Part shown: piece after piece, positions 19,954 to 31,289 of the stretch
Numbering within the stretch: the first letter of the stretch is position 1
Layout: every line of letters starts with the position of its first letter
DNA from: Gnetum montanum
Taxonomy: Eukaryota; Streptophyta; Gnetopsida; Gnetales; Gnetaceae
Reading direction: 5' to 3'
Length of the DNA stretch: 32,011 bases
NCBI GenBank assembly: GCA_015680685.1
Contig: MNCI01007769.1
Span: 276,031 to 308,041 of the forward strand
Position numbers and translations under genes: made by a program
Notes under the pieces: generated by a model
Seen by the model: the letters and a program-made list of their open reading frames with translations, nothing else
Database searches by the model: none
Told to the model about the DNA's origin: nothing

Positions 19954-20215
19954 GCATGAGGGTATAACTCAACTTCCCCCAACATATATGCATGGTGGTA
20001 TAACTCACCTACCCTTTTTGTGGATGCATGAGGGTATAACTCACCTACCCCTAGTGTGGATGCCATTCCCCCATCATGAATGCATGGGGGAATAACTCAC
20101 CTACCCTCAACATGAATGCCATCCCCCTAGAGTAGATGCATGGGGGTATAACTCACCTACTTCTAGTGTGAATGCCATACCCCAATGTGGATGTCATCTC
20201 CGAACGTTAGTGTTG
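19954..20215 (+). repeat. Tandem array GCATGRGGGTATAACTCACC, mixed 36 and 56 bp periods
   Basis: The core GCATGAGGGTATAACTCACC starts at 19954, 19990, 20026, 20082 and 20138. The first two intervals are 36 bp; the last two are 56 bp because an extra 20 bp (around ATGAATGCCATCCCCCTAG) is inserted in each. A fading copy follows near 20250. It is not coding. Confidence 0.85.
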
Positions 20216-21925
20216 TACCTCCATTACTATTTTTAGTAAATCAAATGGCATTGATGGCATGGTGGTATAACACTTATCCCATATAGTAACCCCCTTGATT
20301 TTCACACCCACCATATCTGCACATGATAGAAATTTGCTAGAAATCAATTTAGAATTTGCAGTATCAATCAAGTAGAATTTACAACCAAATTTATGACCAA
20401 AATATTATAAAATTTAAGCCCCAATAGAATGTATGGGTTCCACAATTTTAGCATTTTCACACATTATATTTTTAGACATTTTTTTACATTCAAGAGCTCT
20501 TGAAATTTTGCATACATATAGCTTCTTGAATCCCAACCATAGAACCTCCATAGCCATGATTATCCCCTACTAAGATTATGATCCCTCACACATGTCACTT
20601 CCCTTTACACCACTAACTTTGTAGATCTAGTATGGAGAACAACATAGTTCAATAGCATTGGGAGTTGTAGAACATTAGGATCATGGAGCCACCAATTTCA
20701 ATTGAATATGAAACCCCATCAAGGTAAACTCCCTACTATTCTAGGAACATATTGTATACATTTATTGAATCATTCTTTATTTATTTTAAAATAAAGGTTT
20801 TAGTTTTGTTTGTATGCAAGATAGAATTATTTTTTCCATTTTGGTGCATTTATTTTCTAAGATTTGCATTGCATTTTTATTATTCTATCCCCATTTTACA
20901 TTTTCTAAGTCCTTGAATGATCTAGCACACTACCTAGGGTACCTTGAATTGTATTTTTTAAAGGCCCTTTGGATTCAAGATTAAAGGTATTTTTCTAGAA
21001 TTTTCAGTCTTCTAATGATAGAAGTTTTCAGTTGCTACAATTTTCTAGTGCTAGATGGTGGGCCTTCATCCAAGTTCTTCATCCAAATCTTTTTGCCACT
21101 TTTTTTGCCACAAAATCCAACATTGCAACCTATCCCTCCCTACAAAAAAATCCTAGCATGGAAGTTGTAGGTGTTTGAGTTTTCAAGATTTTCACAATAG
21201 TTGCTATGAATTTCAAGGCCAATGTTGTCATCCCACAAAAAAATTTGAAAAAGAAAATTGATATTTTTCAATTTTTTGGATGTTTCCCCAACAACTTGCC
21301 TAAAGGTTAACCCCCTAATACCATGTAGGAGGGTATGAGTCTTTTTAAACTTGCCCCCTTTATTTCCCTTCTCTTCCATTAGTGTGGATGTTACCCCTCA
21401 ACATTGATTTTTTGGCTTTGAGAAAATTCACAGCAATTACTGGATTTTTCAAACCTAGCATGGGTATCATACCCCTATATCATCAAAACCCATTTTTCAT
21501 GAATATTTTCTAGTAGGGTCAACATTGTCAATTTTATAAAAACCCCACGTTTCAAAAAATCAAAGTTTCCATTTTGGATTTTAAACCAAATAAAAAAAAA
21601 CCTATAACAAGTAATTCCCCTTACATCAACATTGTGAAGAAAAGTTAAGATTTTATATCTTATCCTCTATCTTTCCCTTTTTTTCTCCTAGCACTAGTAT
21701 GGGTGGCTAGTGTAGTGTGGTTGGCATTTGATAATAACCATTTACCATTTTTAGTTAAGGGGTATATCCTTGACCTCTCACTTACTATTTATACCCAAAC
21801 AGCCTTTTTCAACCATTTTCTAATAATTTTAGATTTTTTGAAATTCTACTTGCTAGAATTTCTATTTCCTCTATTAATTTGACCTTTCATTAGATATTTT
21901 TCAGCACCTTTCATAATGTCTTTCA
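20216..21925. other. No gene seen; possibly the 5' side of copy 3
   Basis: AT-rich, with scattered phrases such as TCATACCCC and ATGGGTATCATACCCC but no recognised domain. By position it should include the 5' LTR and leader of the plus-strand element whose gag follows, but I could not place LTR ends or a primer-binding site. Confidence 0.35.
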
Positions 21926-21986
21926 NNNNNNNNNNNNNNNNNNNNNNNNNNNNNNNNNNNNNNNNNNNNNNNNNNNNNNNNNNNNN
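21926..21986. other. Assembly gap (61 N)
   Basis: A run of 61 unknown bases, the only multi-base gap in the window. Confidence 0.99.
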
Positions 21987-22665
21987 AGATGACTTTGAGG
22001 CTGAATAGGAGCTAGACTTCTTTATTGGAAGTCTTTTCCAATCTTTAGCTCCCCAAACAATAGCGTCCAACTCCACATATCTTACCTCATTGATGGGACA
22101 AGTCCCTCGGCCTAGCTCTCCTCCTATCCATCCTACCATGTTTGGGTCCACACCCATCATTGCCACACATTAGACACAACCCATGGTTCGCTCCACCTCC
22201 TTATTCTCATTGGTACCATTTTCCACATAACCTAACTTTGTTCAACTAGGACATGATGATGTCTACCTCACCATCTTCTTTTCTCATAATAGTGGGACCC
22301 TCATTAGAACCCCAAGAAACATAAGCCTCTCATACCCCTTTTGTCCCCTTTGTGCATCAGATACTAACATAAACATCTTTCTCCTTGCTTAGTCCACATA
22401 TGACCACCATAACATAACCTCTCCCTTTAATACCATAATCCACTATGAGATCACAAGCCTTTTAACTCCCTCCTCAACCATTAATAGAAGCATTGCAACC
22501 TATAAGGATGTTCCAAGGTTTGGATCAAGCATTCCAAATGATCCTAGACCTTACCAAAGAGCTGCAAAAACTTAAGGCCAACACAACTTAGATGTTCAAG
22601 GTTTTAGATTTCTACCAAGATGATCCCATAAGCCCTACAGTACCTCAAATAACTTTTCTCACAAG
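21987..22665 (+). pseudogene. Probable N-terminal gag region of copy 3, decayed
   Basis: Upstream of the certain gag core, the plus strand carries long coding-like runs in several frames, for example IGSLFQSLAPQTIASNSTY and PRPSSPPIHPTMFGSTPI, with stops between them. The last part (about 22450-22660) reads EALQPI-like and FYQDDPISPTVPQITF and continues directly into the gag core once the solo LTR and one copy of its target duplication are set aside. No domain is identifiable here; assignment is by continuity. Confidence 0.4.
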
Positions 22666-23192
22666 TGTACTGACCAAAATTGTCAGTGTAAGTTTGGAAG
22701 GAAAAAGCAAATACTAAGAGATCACCAGATAGGTACAACTGACCCTGCCTTTGCATGAGGCTAGAAACGAAAATGAAGGCAGAGTGCCTTGGATGGTTTG
22801 CACATAAATCAACCAAGGACTTCCCTGAATGTAAGCTAAGGCTTGTGCTGGGTAACTGATGTGCAAAATGTAAACAATGATGCATGAAATGAAAATAGAG
22901 CATATACAAAACTGGTATTGTAAACAAAGCGTAAACTGAATTTAAAACAGAGTAAACAATATAATGGAAGGAAATAAAGAAATGTATTGTATTTCTTAGA
23001 ATGAATCTGCACTGGTCAAAGAATAGCTATGCATATGGATGGAATGTCAAGTGCTAAACCCCAGGGTGATTTTCTTGCAGGTTCTTGGATGCTAGGAGTC
23101 AAGTGCACCCGAGCATCCGAGAGTTGCTAGTCAATGTTTCCTAAGTCATCAACCTTCAAAATTTCCAACCTCTTTTATGTGAATGGATGGGG

Positions 23193-23200
23193 TATTTATA
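23193..23200 (-). promoter_or_regulatory. TATA box of the solo LTR
   Basis: Minus-strand CCTTATAAATACCCC gives a textbook TATAAATA. Its position, about two thirds through a minus-oriented LTR, fits the U3/R border. Activity is inferred. Confidence 0.6.
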
Positions 23201-23639
23201 AGGTTTGGCTAGGTTTGGGCACAGAACTCATAGATACATCAATGGCTGAGAAATGAGAGGAAAATAAATCATGTGATAGGTTTTAGATGGGTAGCTACGT
23301 GTCAATTGGACATGCGTAGGCAGGCTACGTTCTTGATCGGGTGCACTGTATCTTACAACGTGTATTGGTTTACTCAAGCTATCTTACACCCATGAAAGTA
23401 GATACAATTTGGAGCATAAGAGCTTGACAAGCTCACAAATGATGAAAATCTACAATGAAGACGATAATGTCGATTTGAGATGGTTTTGTGGCTTGCTTGA
23501 AACTTCTCAGTCCCTAGATTGACTACTGCAGGATGTCGATTTGAGTGGTTTTGTTGCTATTTGAGGCATCTCTATTTCATTAGAGGTTCCAGCATGAGTT
23601 GATTTTGTCTTGGCATGTCCTCAGGATGTGTTTGGCATG

Positions 23640-24270
23640 CTTTTGATTGAGTGTGATTAGTACTCATGCTGCCAGTGTGACCTCAGCATGAGTGAGATAA
23701 AAATGACATATTTACATCAATTTTTTAAATTTGAAGCCTATTCCTTGAGTACAAAAATTTTCTGACTATGGTTGACCTTGAGATTGATCTGCAAGTCAAA
23801 AATTGAGCTTGGATGTGTCTTGTTTTGAACCACTTATGGTAGCTCATGATGGACTCATGCTCCTAGCATGAGCTCAACATGACCACAATGTGAGATATAA
23901 AAGCTTGCAATTTTGGATATAAAATGTGGAATTCTAGAGGCTAGAACTTGAAGTTATCAACAATGAACCCTAAGCATGACTTTCACCGTTGAAATCAAAC
24001 CATTTCAACTTGGCTTTGACGCTCTCAAAGTTGGTCATGTTGTACTCACACTGCCAGTGTGACCTCAATGTGACCATCAGCGTGAGTGAGAAAATGTGTA
24101 CAATTTGTCCTAAAATTTGAATTCCTAAATGTTGAAACTTGGAGTGGACAGTAGTGGCCCTTGAGGATGGCTTGCACCCTGAGGTTGGGTCATCTTTGAC
24201 TTGATTTTGAAGTTGTTGGAGTTACTCACACTGAGGACAAGCTAGCTTGACAAGATGAGTGTGAGTTACA
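23640..24270 (-). repeat. Degenerate tandem units of about 190 bp within LTR U3
   Basis: Three to four units share the plus-strand landmarks CTGCCAGTGTGACCTCA, GCGTGAGTGAGA or GCATGAGTGAGA, AATTTGAA, and TTGACCTTGAG or CCCTTGAGGATGG, near 23670, 23870, 24050 and 24230. Tandem units in U3 often act as promoter enhancers; that role is inferred. Confidence 0.65.
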
Positions 24271-24365
24271 TGCCTTAGTCAAATTTCTTCCTCCTAAAAG
24301 CTCGAAAGGGCTCGAGTTGTTCTCGTTTCAAAGTGTTAGGCCAAAATTAGTTGTGTTTCAACAAG

Positions 24366-25340
24366 CATTCCCACTTAAAACTTCACCAAATACAATGGAA
24401 AAGGGGATTCCAATGTACATCTAGTAACCTTCTAGTTTGAGTGCCTCTTCTTGCAAGCTTGGCCTCATATGATACTATGGATTTTTCCCATGTCCCTCAA
24501 ATATAAAGCTCTAGATTGCTACCAAACATTTCCTAGGGGGTCTACATAGTCCTTTGAGAACTTAATTAATGAAGGTGAGGCAAGGGCCACTTAAACTGAT
24601 CAAAAGGTTTATTTAAAGATGGAACTCAACACTTAATGAGATTTCAAATCCTATTACTAAAACTCACCTCTTGGCCATTTACAAGGGAGTAGTAAATAAT
24701 TTTATTAAGTCAAATATCTACTAGTTAGAGCCCCAGTTACTAAGCCAAACCTTCTCAGAAACTATAAACATTGAGCATGTAGCTTAGGCAAGTAACAACC
24801 TAATCTACATGGTCTATAAAAACCAACATGTAAGAAGGGATAAAGGTAAAACCAAGCATGAACATACAACTATGGCTACAATAACAAAAGACTCAAAATA
24901 AGGAGAAAGGTAGGGATCACCATCATGGAAGACATCCATTGAATCATCCCAACCATCCACTTCCTACACTCCAAATTAACCAAGATTAGACTTCAGGTGT
25001 AAAGGTAGGTCTAACTAAAAAAAGGTTTCCTATGAATCCCTCTAAGCTTCTACAATAGTTTCTTAAAGACAACCATAGACAACATAAGCAACTATTTGAA
25101 GAGGCTTGTAAGAGGAATAATCATCTTTGTGATATAGCTAGAGACCCAACGATTGCTGCCAAAGATGATCCCAAGCTATTGAAGTACTTTAGAATGGATA
25201 GGTATTTCCATTATCATCAAATGACTAGTCATGACATTGATTTCTTCTTAGCATTAAAGGATGACCTCTAGAAGATGATAAACTATGAAGAGTTGGTAGT
25301 GAATGAGCCTATCTCTACAAGTGCTAACAACAACTTTTAT
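24366..25340 (+). pseudogene. Gag core and zinc-knuckle region of copy 3 (Tat lineage)
   Basis: Gag forms the virus-like particle. Right after the solo LTR the plus strand reads FTKYNGKGDSNVHLVTF, then ILWIFPMSLKYKALDCYQTF and PRGST, a stop, and SFENLINEGEA. This is the Retrotrans_gag pattern of plant Ty3 elements. Further on, about 25200-25260, FHYHQMTSHDIDFFLALKDD, a stop, and MINYEEL keeps the spacing of the Tat CCHC knuckle followed by its LK..I..LI helix, but the cysteines are replaced by Tyr and Phe. Several stops fit CAG to TAG or TGG to TAG. The N-terminal part lies left of the solo LTR. No retropepsin signature appears until 26190. Confidence 0.75.
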
Positions 25341-26159
25341 ACCATAGCCTCATTTACAAAAGCCAAATGGTCTAATCTTCCTAGGGAACCATTTTTCATT
25401 AGAGTATCATTGTAGCTCCAAAAAACAAAGCTAAAAGAGCCCTTCATCATATGAGTATCACATCCTCTTGCCTCTAAGGAGCCTTTCATTATACATGTTC
25501 ACCCTTTAGTGGCTTTGACATCATACTGTAATCAATGAGTTGCTAATCCTCTAAAGCTCAAGGAAACATTTTTTATCTAGGTTCTTGCACCTTCAACAAA
25601 TAAGCCTATAACAATCCATGATCAAATCTCACTTATAATAGCCAATAACTTAGAGGTTAAGAAAAAACCATCATTGCAATAGTAGTAAAAGCAACCCATC
25701 ACCAAATGAAGAAATAATCCTATTGAAGTTAACCAACGAAGACTTACACCAAGATCAACCACATCCATGGACAAGGGGCCCAAGGCACATGGGTTAAGAC
25801 CAAAGCCATAAACATTAGGAAGGTTGGAGGAGGTTGGAACTACTAAGGTTAAAACATCACAAGCCAAGGAAAATGTTTTCCTTGCAACTATGAAACAAGA
25901 AAAATGATCCCTTAGGCAAAAGAAGATGTCACCAAACTTGTTCAATTTATTCATGACCTCTCTTGCATATACGGATGCAGTAGCTTAAGTCTTAATCTTT
26001 ATCCTTGTTAGTAGAGACATTCTTGCTAGTAAGAAATCAATCCACTCTATCATTGAGAATGCTTTACTTAGGAAAAATAAACAACAACCAATTCTCAAAT
26101 TTCATGATAGTGAAGTATGGAGAAGTGCTATTTGCTCCTCTCCTTATTACCATAATGTG
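25341..26159 (+). pseudogene. Gag-protease linker of copy 3, decayed
   Basis: Plus-strand coding-like sequence continues in pieces with stops, and short phrases such as KEPFIIHVHPLVALTS and KEPFFIRVSL recur with a common EPF.I.V core. Near 26020-26150, SIIENALLRKN and ILKFHDSEVW lead into protease. The equivalent of copy 1 is the roughly 110 residues before its active site. A minus-strand ORF over 25622-25954 has no support. Confidence 0.45.
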
Positions 26160-26632
26160 TTGGTAGATACAAGGTTCACCATGTTCATGTAGATGATGGG
26201 GTAGCCATGAACGTGATACCCTGTTTCATGGTTGACAAGTTAGGCTTAACGAATAATACGCAAGTAACCACTGTCTAAGCACTTAAGTCATTTAATGGCT
26301 CAAAAGTATTAGTGCGAGGTTTCATCACTTTGGATTTTCTGGTTTGTCAGTAATTTCCTACATCCACTAACTTCCTAGTAGTCAAATAGACACCTGACTT
26401 CAATTTAATGCTAGGAAGGCCATGGCTAGTGAAACTTTGGGTAGTTTCATTTCCTATAGAGTATGAGATTCATTTGCCATATGAGGATGTAGATATTTTG
26501 ATCCATGGATATCATGTGTCATTACCCTTAAATAACTATGTCAACATTCACCAAGGTTTAGAGGTGGAGTTTCAAGAGAAAACTCCTAACACTAAAACTA
26601 GGGCCAAAAAAATTAGAGTAATAATGATGTGA
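26160..26632 (+). pseudogene. Retrotransposon aspartic protease of copy 3
   Basis: The active site reads HVHVDDGVAMNVIPCFMVD (Asp codons at about 26192-26197), aligned with HVDDGAATNVVPYPVIE of copy 1. It continues with ALKSFNGSKVLVRGFITLDF, then NLMLGRPWLVKLWVVSFPI, then IHLPYEDVDILIHGY, ending at a TGA at 26630. Three in-frame stops interrupt it. The intact GRPWL here shows what the two adjacent stops replaced in copy 1. About 270 bp downstream a tandem array begins instead of RT, as in copies 1 and 2. Confidence 0.85.
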
Positions 26633-26904
26633 GTACTGCAAACTCTGCAACACAAGATAATTAATGAAAATGCCTAGAACTTTCCATGCCAAATGAGAGA
26701 AATAGTGATCATAAAATCATGTCAAAAATATTTCTTCATCTCTCAGATATCAAATAAGAAGTTCATGGTAAATGTCTCATCCATTCTTTTTCTAATCATT
26801 TATTTACCTTTACAATGTTATATCATGTTTCACTATTGGCTTTAACATTATGTGCTCTTGTGAGGGCATCCCATACTTGCTAGGAAACTATGGACCTCAA
26901 CTTG
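26633..26904. other. Spacer between protease and array (copy 3)
   Basis: No gene. Length and position match the equivalent spacers of copies 1 and 2. Confidence 0.45.
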
Positions 26905-27050
26905 CCATGGCCTAAAATTGGCAACACATGATCTCCCATGTCCTAAAACTAGAAACTTATGGCTTGATAAGGCATAAAACTAGCACTATGGCCTACTAAG
27001 AACTAAAAATGGTAAATTTATTAGCTACTGAGACCTAAAACTAATGAGCA
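26905..27050 (+). repeat. Degenerate tandem array between protease and antisense gene (copy 3)
   Basis: Five units of GGCCTAAAAYTRG type, about 31 bp apart: CATGGCCTAAAATTGG, CATGTCCTAAAACTAG, AAGGCATAAAACTAG, AAGAACTAAAAATGG and GAGACCTAAAACTAA. These are the reverse complement of the copy 1 and 2 units, as expected for a plus-strand element. Confidence 0.8.
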
Positions 27051-27353
27051 TAAGAAATTTTAATTCTTGTCCCTATACCAACATTGTAGGTAGTCTACCT
27101 AATGGCATTGTTTGTAAGTTTTACTTATCTACATGTACTTTACAATAATCATCACAACATATTTTTATAGCCTTATTACATCTACTATTTATGCATATAA
27201 AACATAAGAATCTACAACTAATACATAAGCGTAGTTACACTGTGTAATAACAATTAAAGAATACCAAAATGTCCATAACCATAGTTGCACTATGCAACTT
27301 ACAACAACCCGAACATTACATATTCATTGATAAATTCATCAAGTAGACAATAA

Positions 27354-29000
27354 CTAAGTCATGGGAGGAAGAGAAGGCTCATCAAGTACATCATCACCAA
27401 CTACATCAGTGCCATCACATGAAGCCTACAAACAACTACAAACCATATAAATTGAAAAAAAATTACTAACCATTATAGCTATAACTCATGACCATTAAAG
27501 CCATTAGAAAAATCATATTCATCCCTCAAATATGAAAGGTTCAAAATGTAATCCAAAAGCTTAAAGGACATCTGAAAATTCTAACTTTATATTTCTATTA
27601 AAATTCTATTATTAACTCCACTACAGTTACATGTTGCAATATATGAAATTTCACATGAAAATATTGAATTTTAGAACACCTAAAACACATTAACTACAAC
27701 CAAATATAAAACAAAATATTATCATTAATCAAAAATTTAGACCTTAATATTAGGTTTAGAAGCAACTAATTTGATCAAAAAACCAAAATTATGACTACAT
27801 TTTACAATTTCAATAAGTCATAAAAATTAAAATCCAATCTACAAGACTACATAGAATAGCAAATCACATGAAAATAATTAGATAATGAGCATAGAAAGTA
27901 AAACACTAGTAATTTAATTATGGCATTTGGTGGACTTTGATATTGGGATTCCAAGGGTTCATTGTTTGGAAAAACACTTTGAACCCATTTTTGAAAGGAA
28001 TTAAGTAGATGTAAGTGTGCAAATATTTGATTGGTCATCTTAGGATGAAATTCGTGATGGCCAATCTGATTTCATTTTGAATTATATTGACAACACTGAT
28101 ACAAAGGTTTCATTATGACTTATTGTTACAACATGAAACTATGATTATTATTTCACATGTTTCATTCTCTATAATGTCATAAAACTAAGACTCATAAACA
28201 GTGTAACTACCTACAAATAAAATATTAGAGTAACTAGAGAAACAATAGCAACAACATCTCCCATAATTAGAGAAAAAATGTTAGCATCCTTCTCCTCTAC
28301 TCCTATGTCACTATTGTTGAACTCTCTTGGGATCTGCAATTCAAAGAAGATTGTGATGATCAAAATATTTCTAGGAGTCAAAGGAATTAGAGAATTACCA
28401 ATAAAAATTTTTATGTGAGGTAGTATTAACGATAACAAAGAATTATACTTTGGAAATAAAGTGGTGTTCAAGGTAGTCCATAACCAGGTAACAATGGTGC
28501 ACAATACATTGCAAAAACACAATAACAAGAAGAGGGGCTACAAAAATGACCAAATTAGACTTGGTGGAATCAATGGATTAGTAGCCAGNGAAAATGACCA
28601 AATTAGACTTGGTGGAATCAATGGATTAGTAGCCAGGCTAAATGCTAGCATCAGTGTTTTATGTTGTCTATCTAGAAGAGGAGTATACATGTGTGGAATC
28701 ATATCCAAAAAATGAACAAGAAAAGAAAGATACAATGCTTTAGTTTTAGAAGTGGCTATTTAATTTAGACATTAACACTTAACTAATTTTTTTGGGTAAA
28801 ACATTCCCATTTTTCTTCTGGGTTGGATACGAATCTAGCCTACATAAGTTTAGAAAGAAAGAGTGAACACTTATAATGTAGAACTAAATTCAGCAAAGGC
28901 AATCATTAGAAAAATTCAAGGCCACATGCTCTACAAGGCACATAGGCCTACCTATAGCCACAAGGTCCCTAGGAGTGATCATGGAAATTATGGAAGGGCT
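27354..29000 (-). pseudogene. Remnant of the antisense spliced gene, copy 3
   Basis: The last exon is clear: minus-strand 27425 to 27354, preceded by TTTGTAG as acceptor, reads ASCDGTDVVGDDVLDEPSLP and ends with TAG. It parallels the final exons of copy 2 (PSDTSYPNGDHIGDAPPPAP) and copy 1 (SHGDYSGQEGGPNGG). Further exons to about 29000 are expected; an acceptor-like TTGAATTGCAG followed by a charged run (VEEKDANIFSL) lies near 28270-28350, but I could not align the interior confidently. The orientation is again opposite to the host element. Confidence 0.5.
28543..28636. repeat. 46 bp direct duplication around a single N (28589), probable assembly artefact
   Basis: Bases 28543-28588 repeat as 28591-28636 with an N and one base between. 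Same style as the duplications at 992, 12212 and 19310. Confidence 0.85.
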
Positions 29001-30729
29001 TGCATCACTAAGATTAGTGTAGACCCATTGAGGGCCATGTATCCCCACACTTTGAATGTCTCCACCATTGTGTATTCCTTATCTCTGTCATTGTGTTCTA
29101 CCAAACCTATACATTACAATAATTTTCCTACCCTCTTATCTTTCTTATGTGTCACCTATGATGAACCCATACTAAAACCCTTAACATCGTTGTGCTACTA
29201 AAACCCTTTTTTGTGTAGGAAACCCTTAATCTACCTTACCATGATGCATCTACTACCCACCTTCCTTGTTATGCAAAGGGCTAAACAAGCCTAGGAATGT
29301 CATGTAGCCCTTGTTTGAGGAATGCCACTCTTAGCTACAACATCAACTCCTATGTTACCTTACCACTATTGCCCACTTCTAGGGCAAGTACAATCTATTA
29401 CCCTTGCACCTATAAAATCTCTACTACATTGCAATGCTTACTCTATCTTGTCCTCCATGCCCTCCTCATTCATTACAACTCAAAATCCATGATCCAATGC
29501 TATCCCTCCTCATCCACACTAGTTAACATGGATCCAATGTGGATGCCATTTCCCAATGCTACTAGCCTCATCCATGTTAATCAAAATGGATCCAGTGTGG
29601 ATGCTACAATTTGACACTACATCTCAGGGCTCCTACCTACCCATAAGCATAGATCTTGCCTATGTATCTACTCTTTCCACCACACACACATTGTTGTTAC
29701 TCACTTATTTTCATTTGGATCTTCATGCTTGATGTGGCCTACCTTGCTTACCATGCTATGCATCATCAAAACCCTTATCCAACTAGCCCTATGACCTTGC
29801 CACCATAGCATGCTACTATGTTATCTTTCCTCCACATCCTAACTTACCCTATGTTGTTTCTATGCACTATATAGTGGCTACTTGATGTCATCATCTAGAT
29901 AATTATCTCTTGGTATAGTAATGAAGAAATCCTCATTCATTGTAAGAAACCCTCACTAACACAATGCAGCCATGCTCTCCTCATTACTTGTGATGCTGCA
30001 ACCTATGCTCCTCTACTATTATGCTATAGCACCCTATGCTCTGGAAACTATCATGCCACCTACCTTCCTTTGTTGTGAAACCCTATGTTAAAGGTCATGA
30101 CACATCAAATCCTCCTATGGTAAAGATTATTATCCTCCTCCTCCCATGGCCACCATTGCAATGAGAATTCTAAAGCAAGCCACTATTATCATTTCCCCTC
30201 TCATGCATTGCATCATGCTACCATTGACATTCCACTAAATGCCACCATACCTACTTGTGCCTGATCCAATAGATCCAACCCCAACATCTATAATTATGCC
30301 ATGTTATAAATAGCTACAAGGGCAATGATGTAGATGCTATGTATGGAAGACTATGAACATGGTTGGTGCAAGGCAATGTTGGTAGTAACACAAGGCAAAA
30401 CCACCTCTCTTGGGTCTACATGCATAACAAGACGCATCAGGGAATCTTTTTCATTTAGTTCACTATTTTTAATTTTTATTTCATTTTCACCTCAAAACGC
30501 ATGAAATGGAGTAATAACTTAAAATCTACTTTGATTTCAAGTTTTAATCTTCTAGATGGTTAATATTGATCATTGTAACCTTGTGTTGCCATGGGAAGAT
30601 CATAGAACATCAATTTTGATCCTCTATATGCCTAAGAAAATAAACCTTATTTTTTACCTTAAATAACATTTAAACAACCTCCATAGATGCCCAAACTCAC
30701 CTATCAATTTTATAACCCCCTACCATGGC
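29001..30729. other. No supported gene; upstream side of the antisense gene, copy 3
   Basis: C-rich plus strand with many short coding-like runs but no domain. Near 29505-29610 a pair of about 55 bp units repeats (CTCATCCA..TTAA, ATGGATCCARTGTGGATGC), echoing GTGTGGATGCCAT in the 19954-20215 array. By position this matches the tandem-repeat zone of copy 1 at 8181-8995. Confidence 0.4.
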
Positions 30730-31085
30730 CTACCAAGTCTTTATACTTGCAACCCTAGGGCCTGCTAAGGCCTAAAACTAGCAAAGTCTAATCTATTCGA
30801 ACTTATGTTGGCCTTGTTTTACAACATATATTCCACTTTTCTTGATTTAGTGTCAGATCATGACCTACTTTGATCTTTTTATCACATTGTTGACCTCATT
30901 GAATTCCTACATCACTTCATTTTCATCACATTTGCATTTATTCTCTATTATGCCCTCTATTAACCTTTATTTATCCTTTGATTGCTATTTAGTGATAGGA
31001 TTTGATCATATTTGATCATCACATATCTTGCTAAGGCCTAAAACTAGTACCACGGCCTACTAAGGCCTAAAACTGGTAATGTGTA
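30730..31085 (+). repeat. Degenerate array units on the RT side of the antisense gene (copy 3)
   Basis: Two pairs of units: CATGGCCTACCAAGTCTTTA and GGCCTGCTAAGGCCTAAAAC near 30724-30785, and TTGCTAAGGCCTAAAACTAG and GGCCTACTAAGGCCTAAAAC near 31027-31078. They correspond to the 7733 array of copy 1, which also lies between the antisense gene and RT. Confidence 0.65.
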
Positions 31086-31289
31086 ACCATGCTTAACCAT
31101 GCTTGACCATGCATTGCCTTGTATCTTCTTATAGCCTTTGTTGACATTACTTGGATACTTGTATGACCTTTCCTGAAAAATTCTATTTTTTTATGCATTA
31201 TTACCATAGTATTGTGCATTATTGTAACATTATTTTATTAGTATTTATAAATTTTTATCATTTTGTTACATAGGTGCTAGTTAATATGC

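Larger units (their letters stand above)
22666..24360 (-). mobile_element. Complete solo LTR (1695 bp), inserted in gag of copy 3
   Basis: On the minus strand it runs from TGAAACACAACTAATTTTGG to TTTTGGTCAGTACA, the canonical TG...CA ends, with perfect 5 bp duplications outside. No internal region remains, so the element has recombined down to one LTR. U3 occupies the right part and carries degenerate units of about 190 bp. A TATA box (TATAAATA on the minus strand, plus 23193-23200) sits near the middle, so transcription would run leftward through R and U5. Gag sequence resumes on the far side. The LTR start resembles that of copy 1, so the inserting element is probably a relative of the Tat family seen here. 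Confidence 0.85.
22661..24365. repeat. 5 bp target-site duplication ACAAG flanking the solo LTR
   Basis: ACAAG occurs at 22661-22665 and again at 24361-24365, immediately outside the LTR termini. A 5 bp duplication is the normal signature of LTR retrotransposon integration. Confidence 0.85.

Noticed and set aside
21846-22166. Minus-strand ORF of 106 codons across the N gap
   Set aside because: A third of it is unknown bases, and the plus strand here continues into gag of copy 3.
22604-22927. Minus-strand ORF of 107 codons
   Set aside because: It lies across the gag/solo LTR junction and inside LTR U5, and has no domain.
25622-25954. Minus-strand ORF of 110 codons
   Set aside because: Antisense to the gag-protease linker of copy 3; no independent support.
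28863-29614. Plus-strand ORFs of 105-112 codons
   Set aside because: Low-complexity composition in the upstream zone of the antisense gene, with no homologue in copies 1 or 2.
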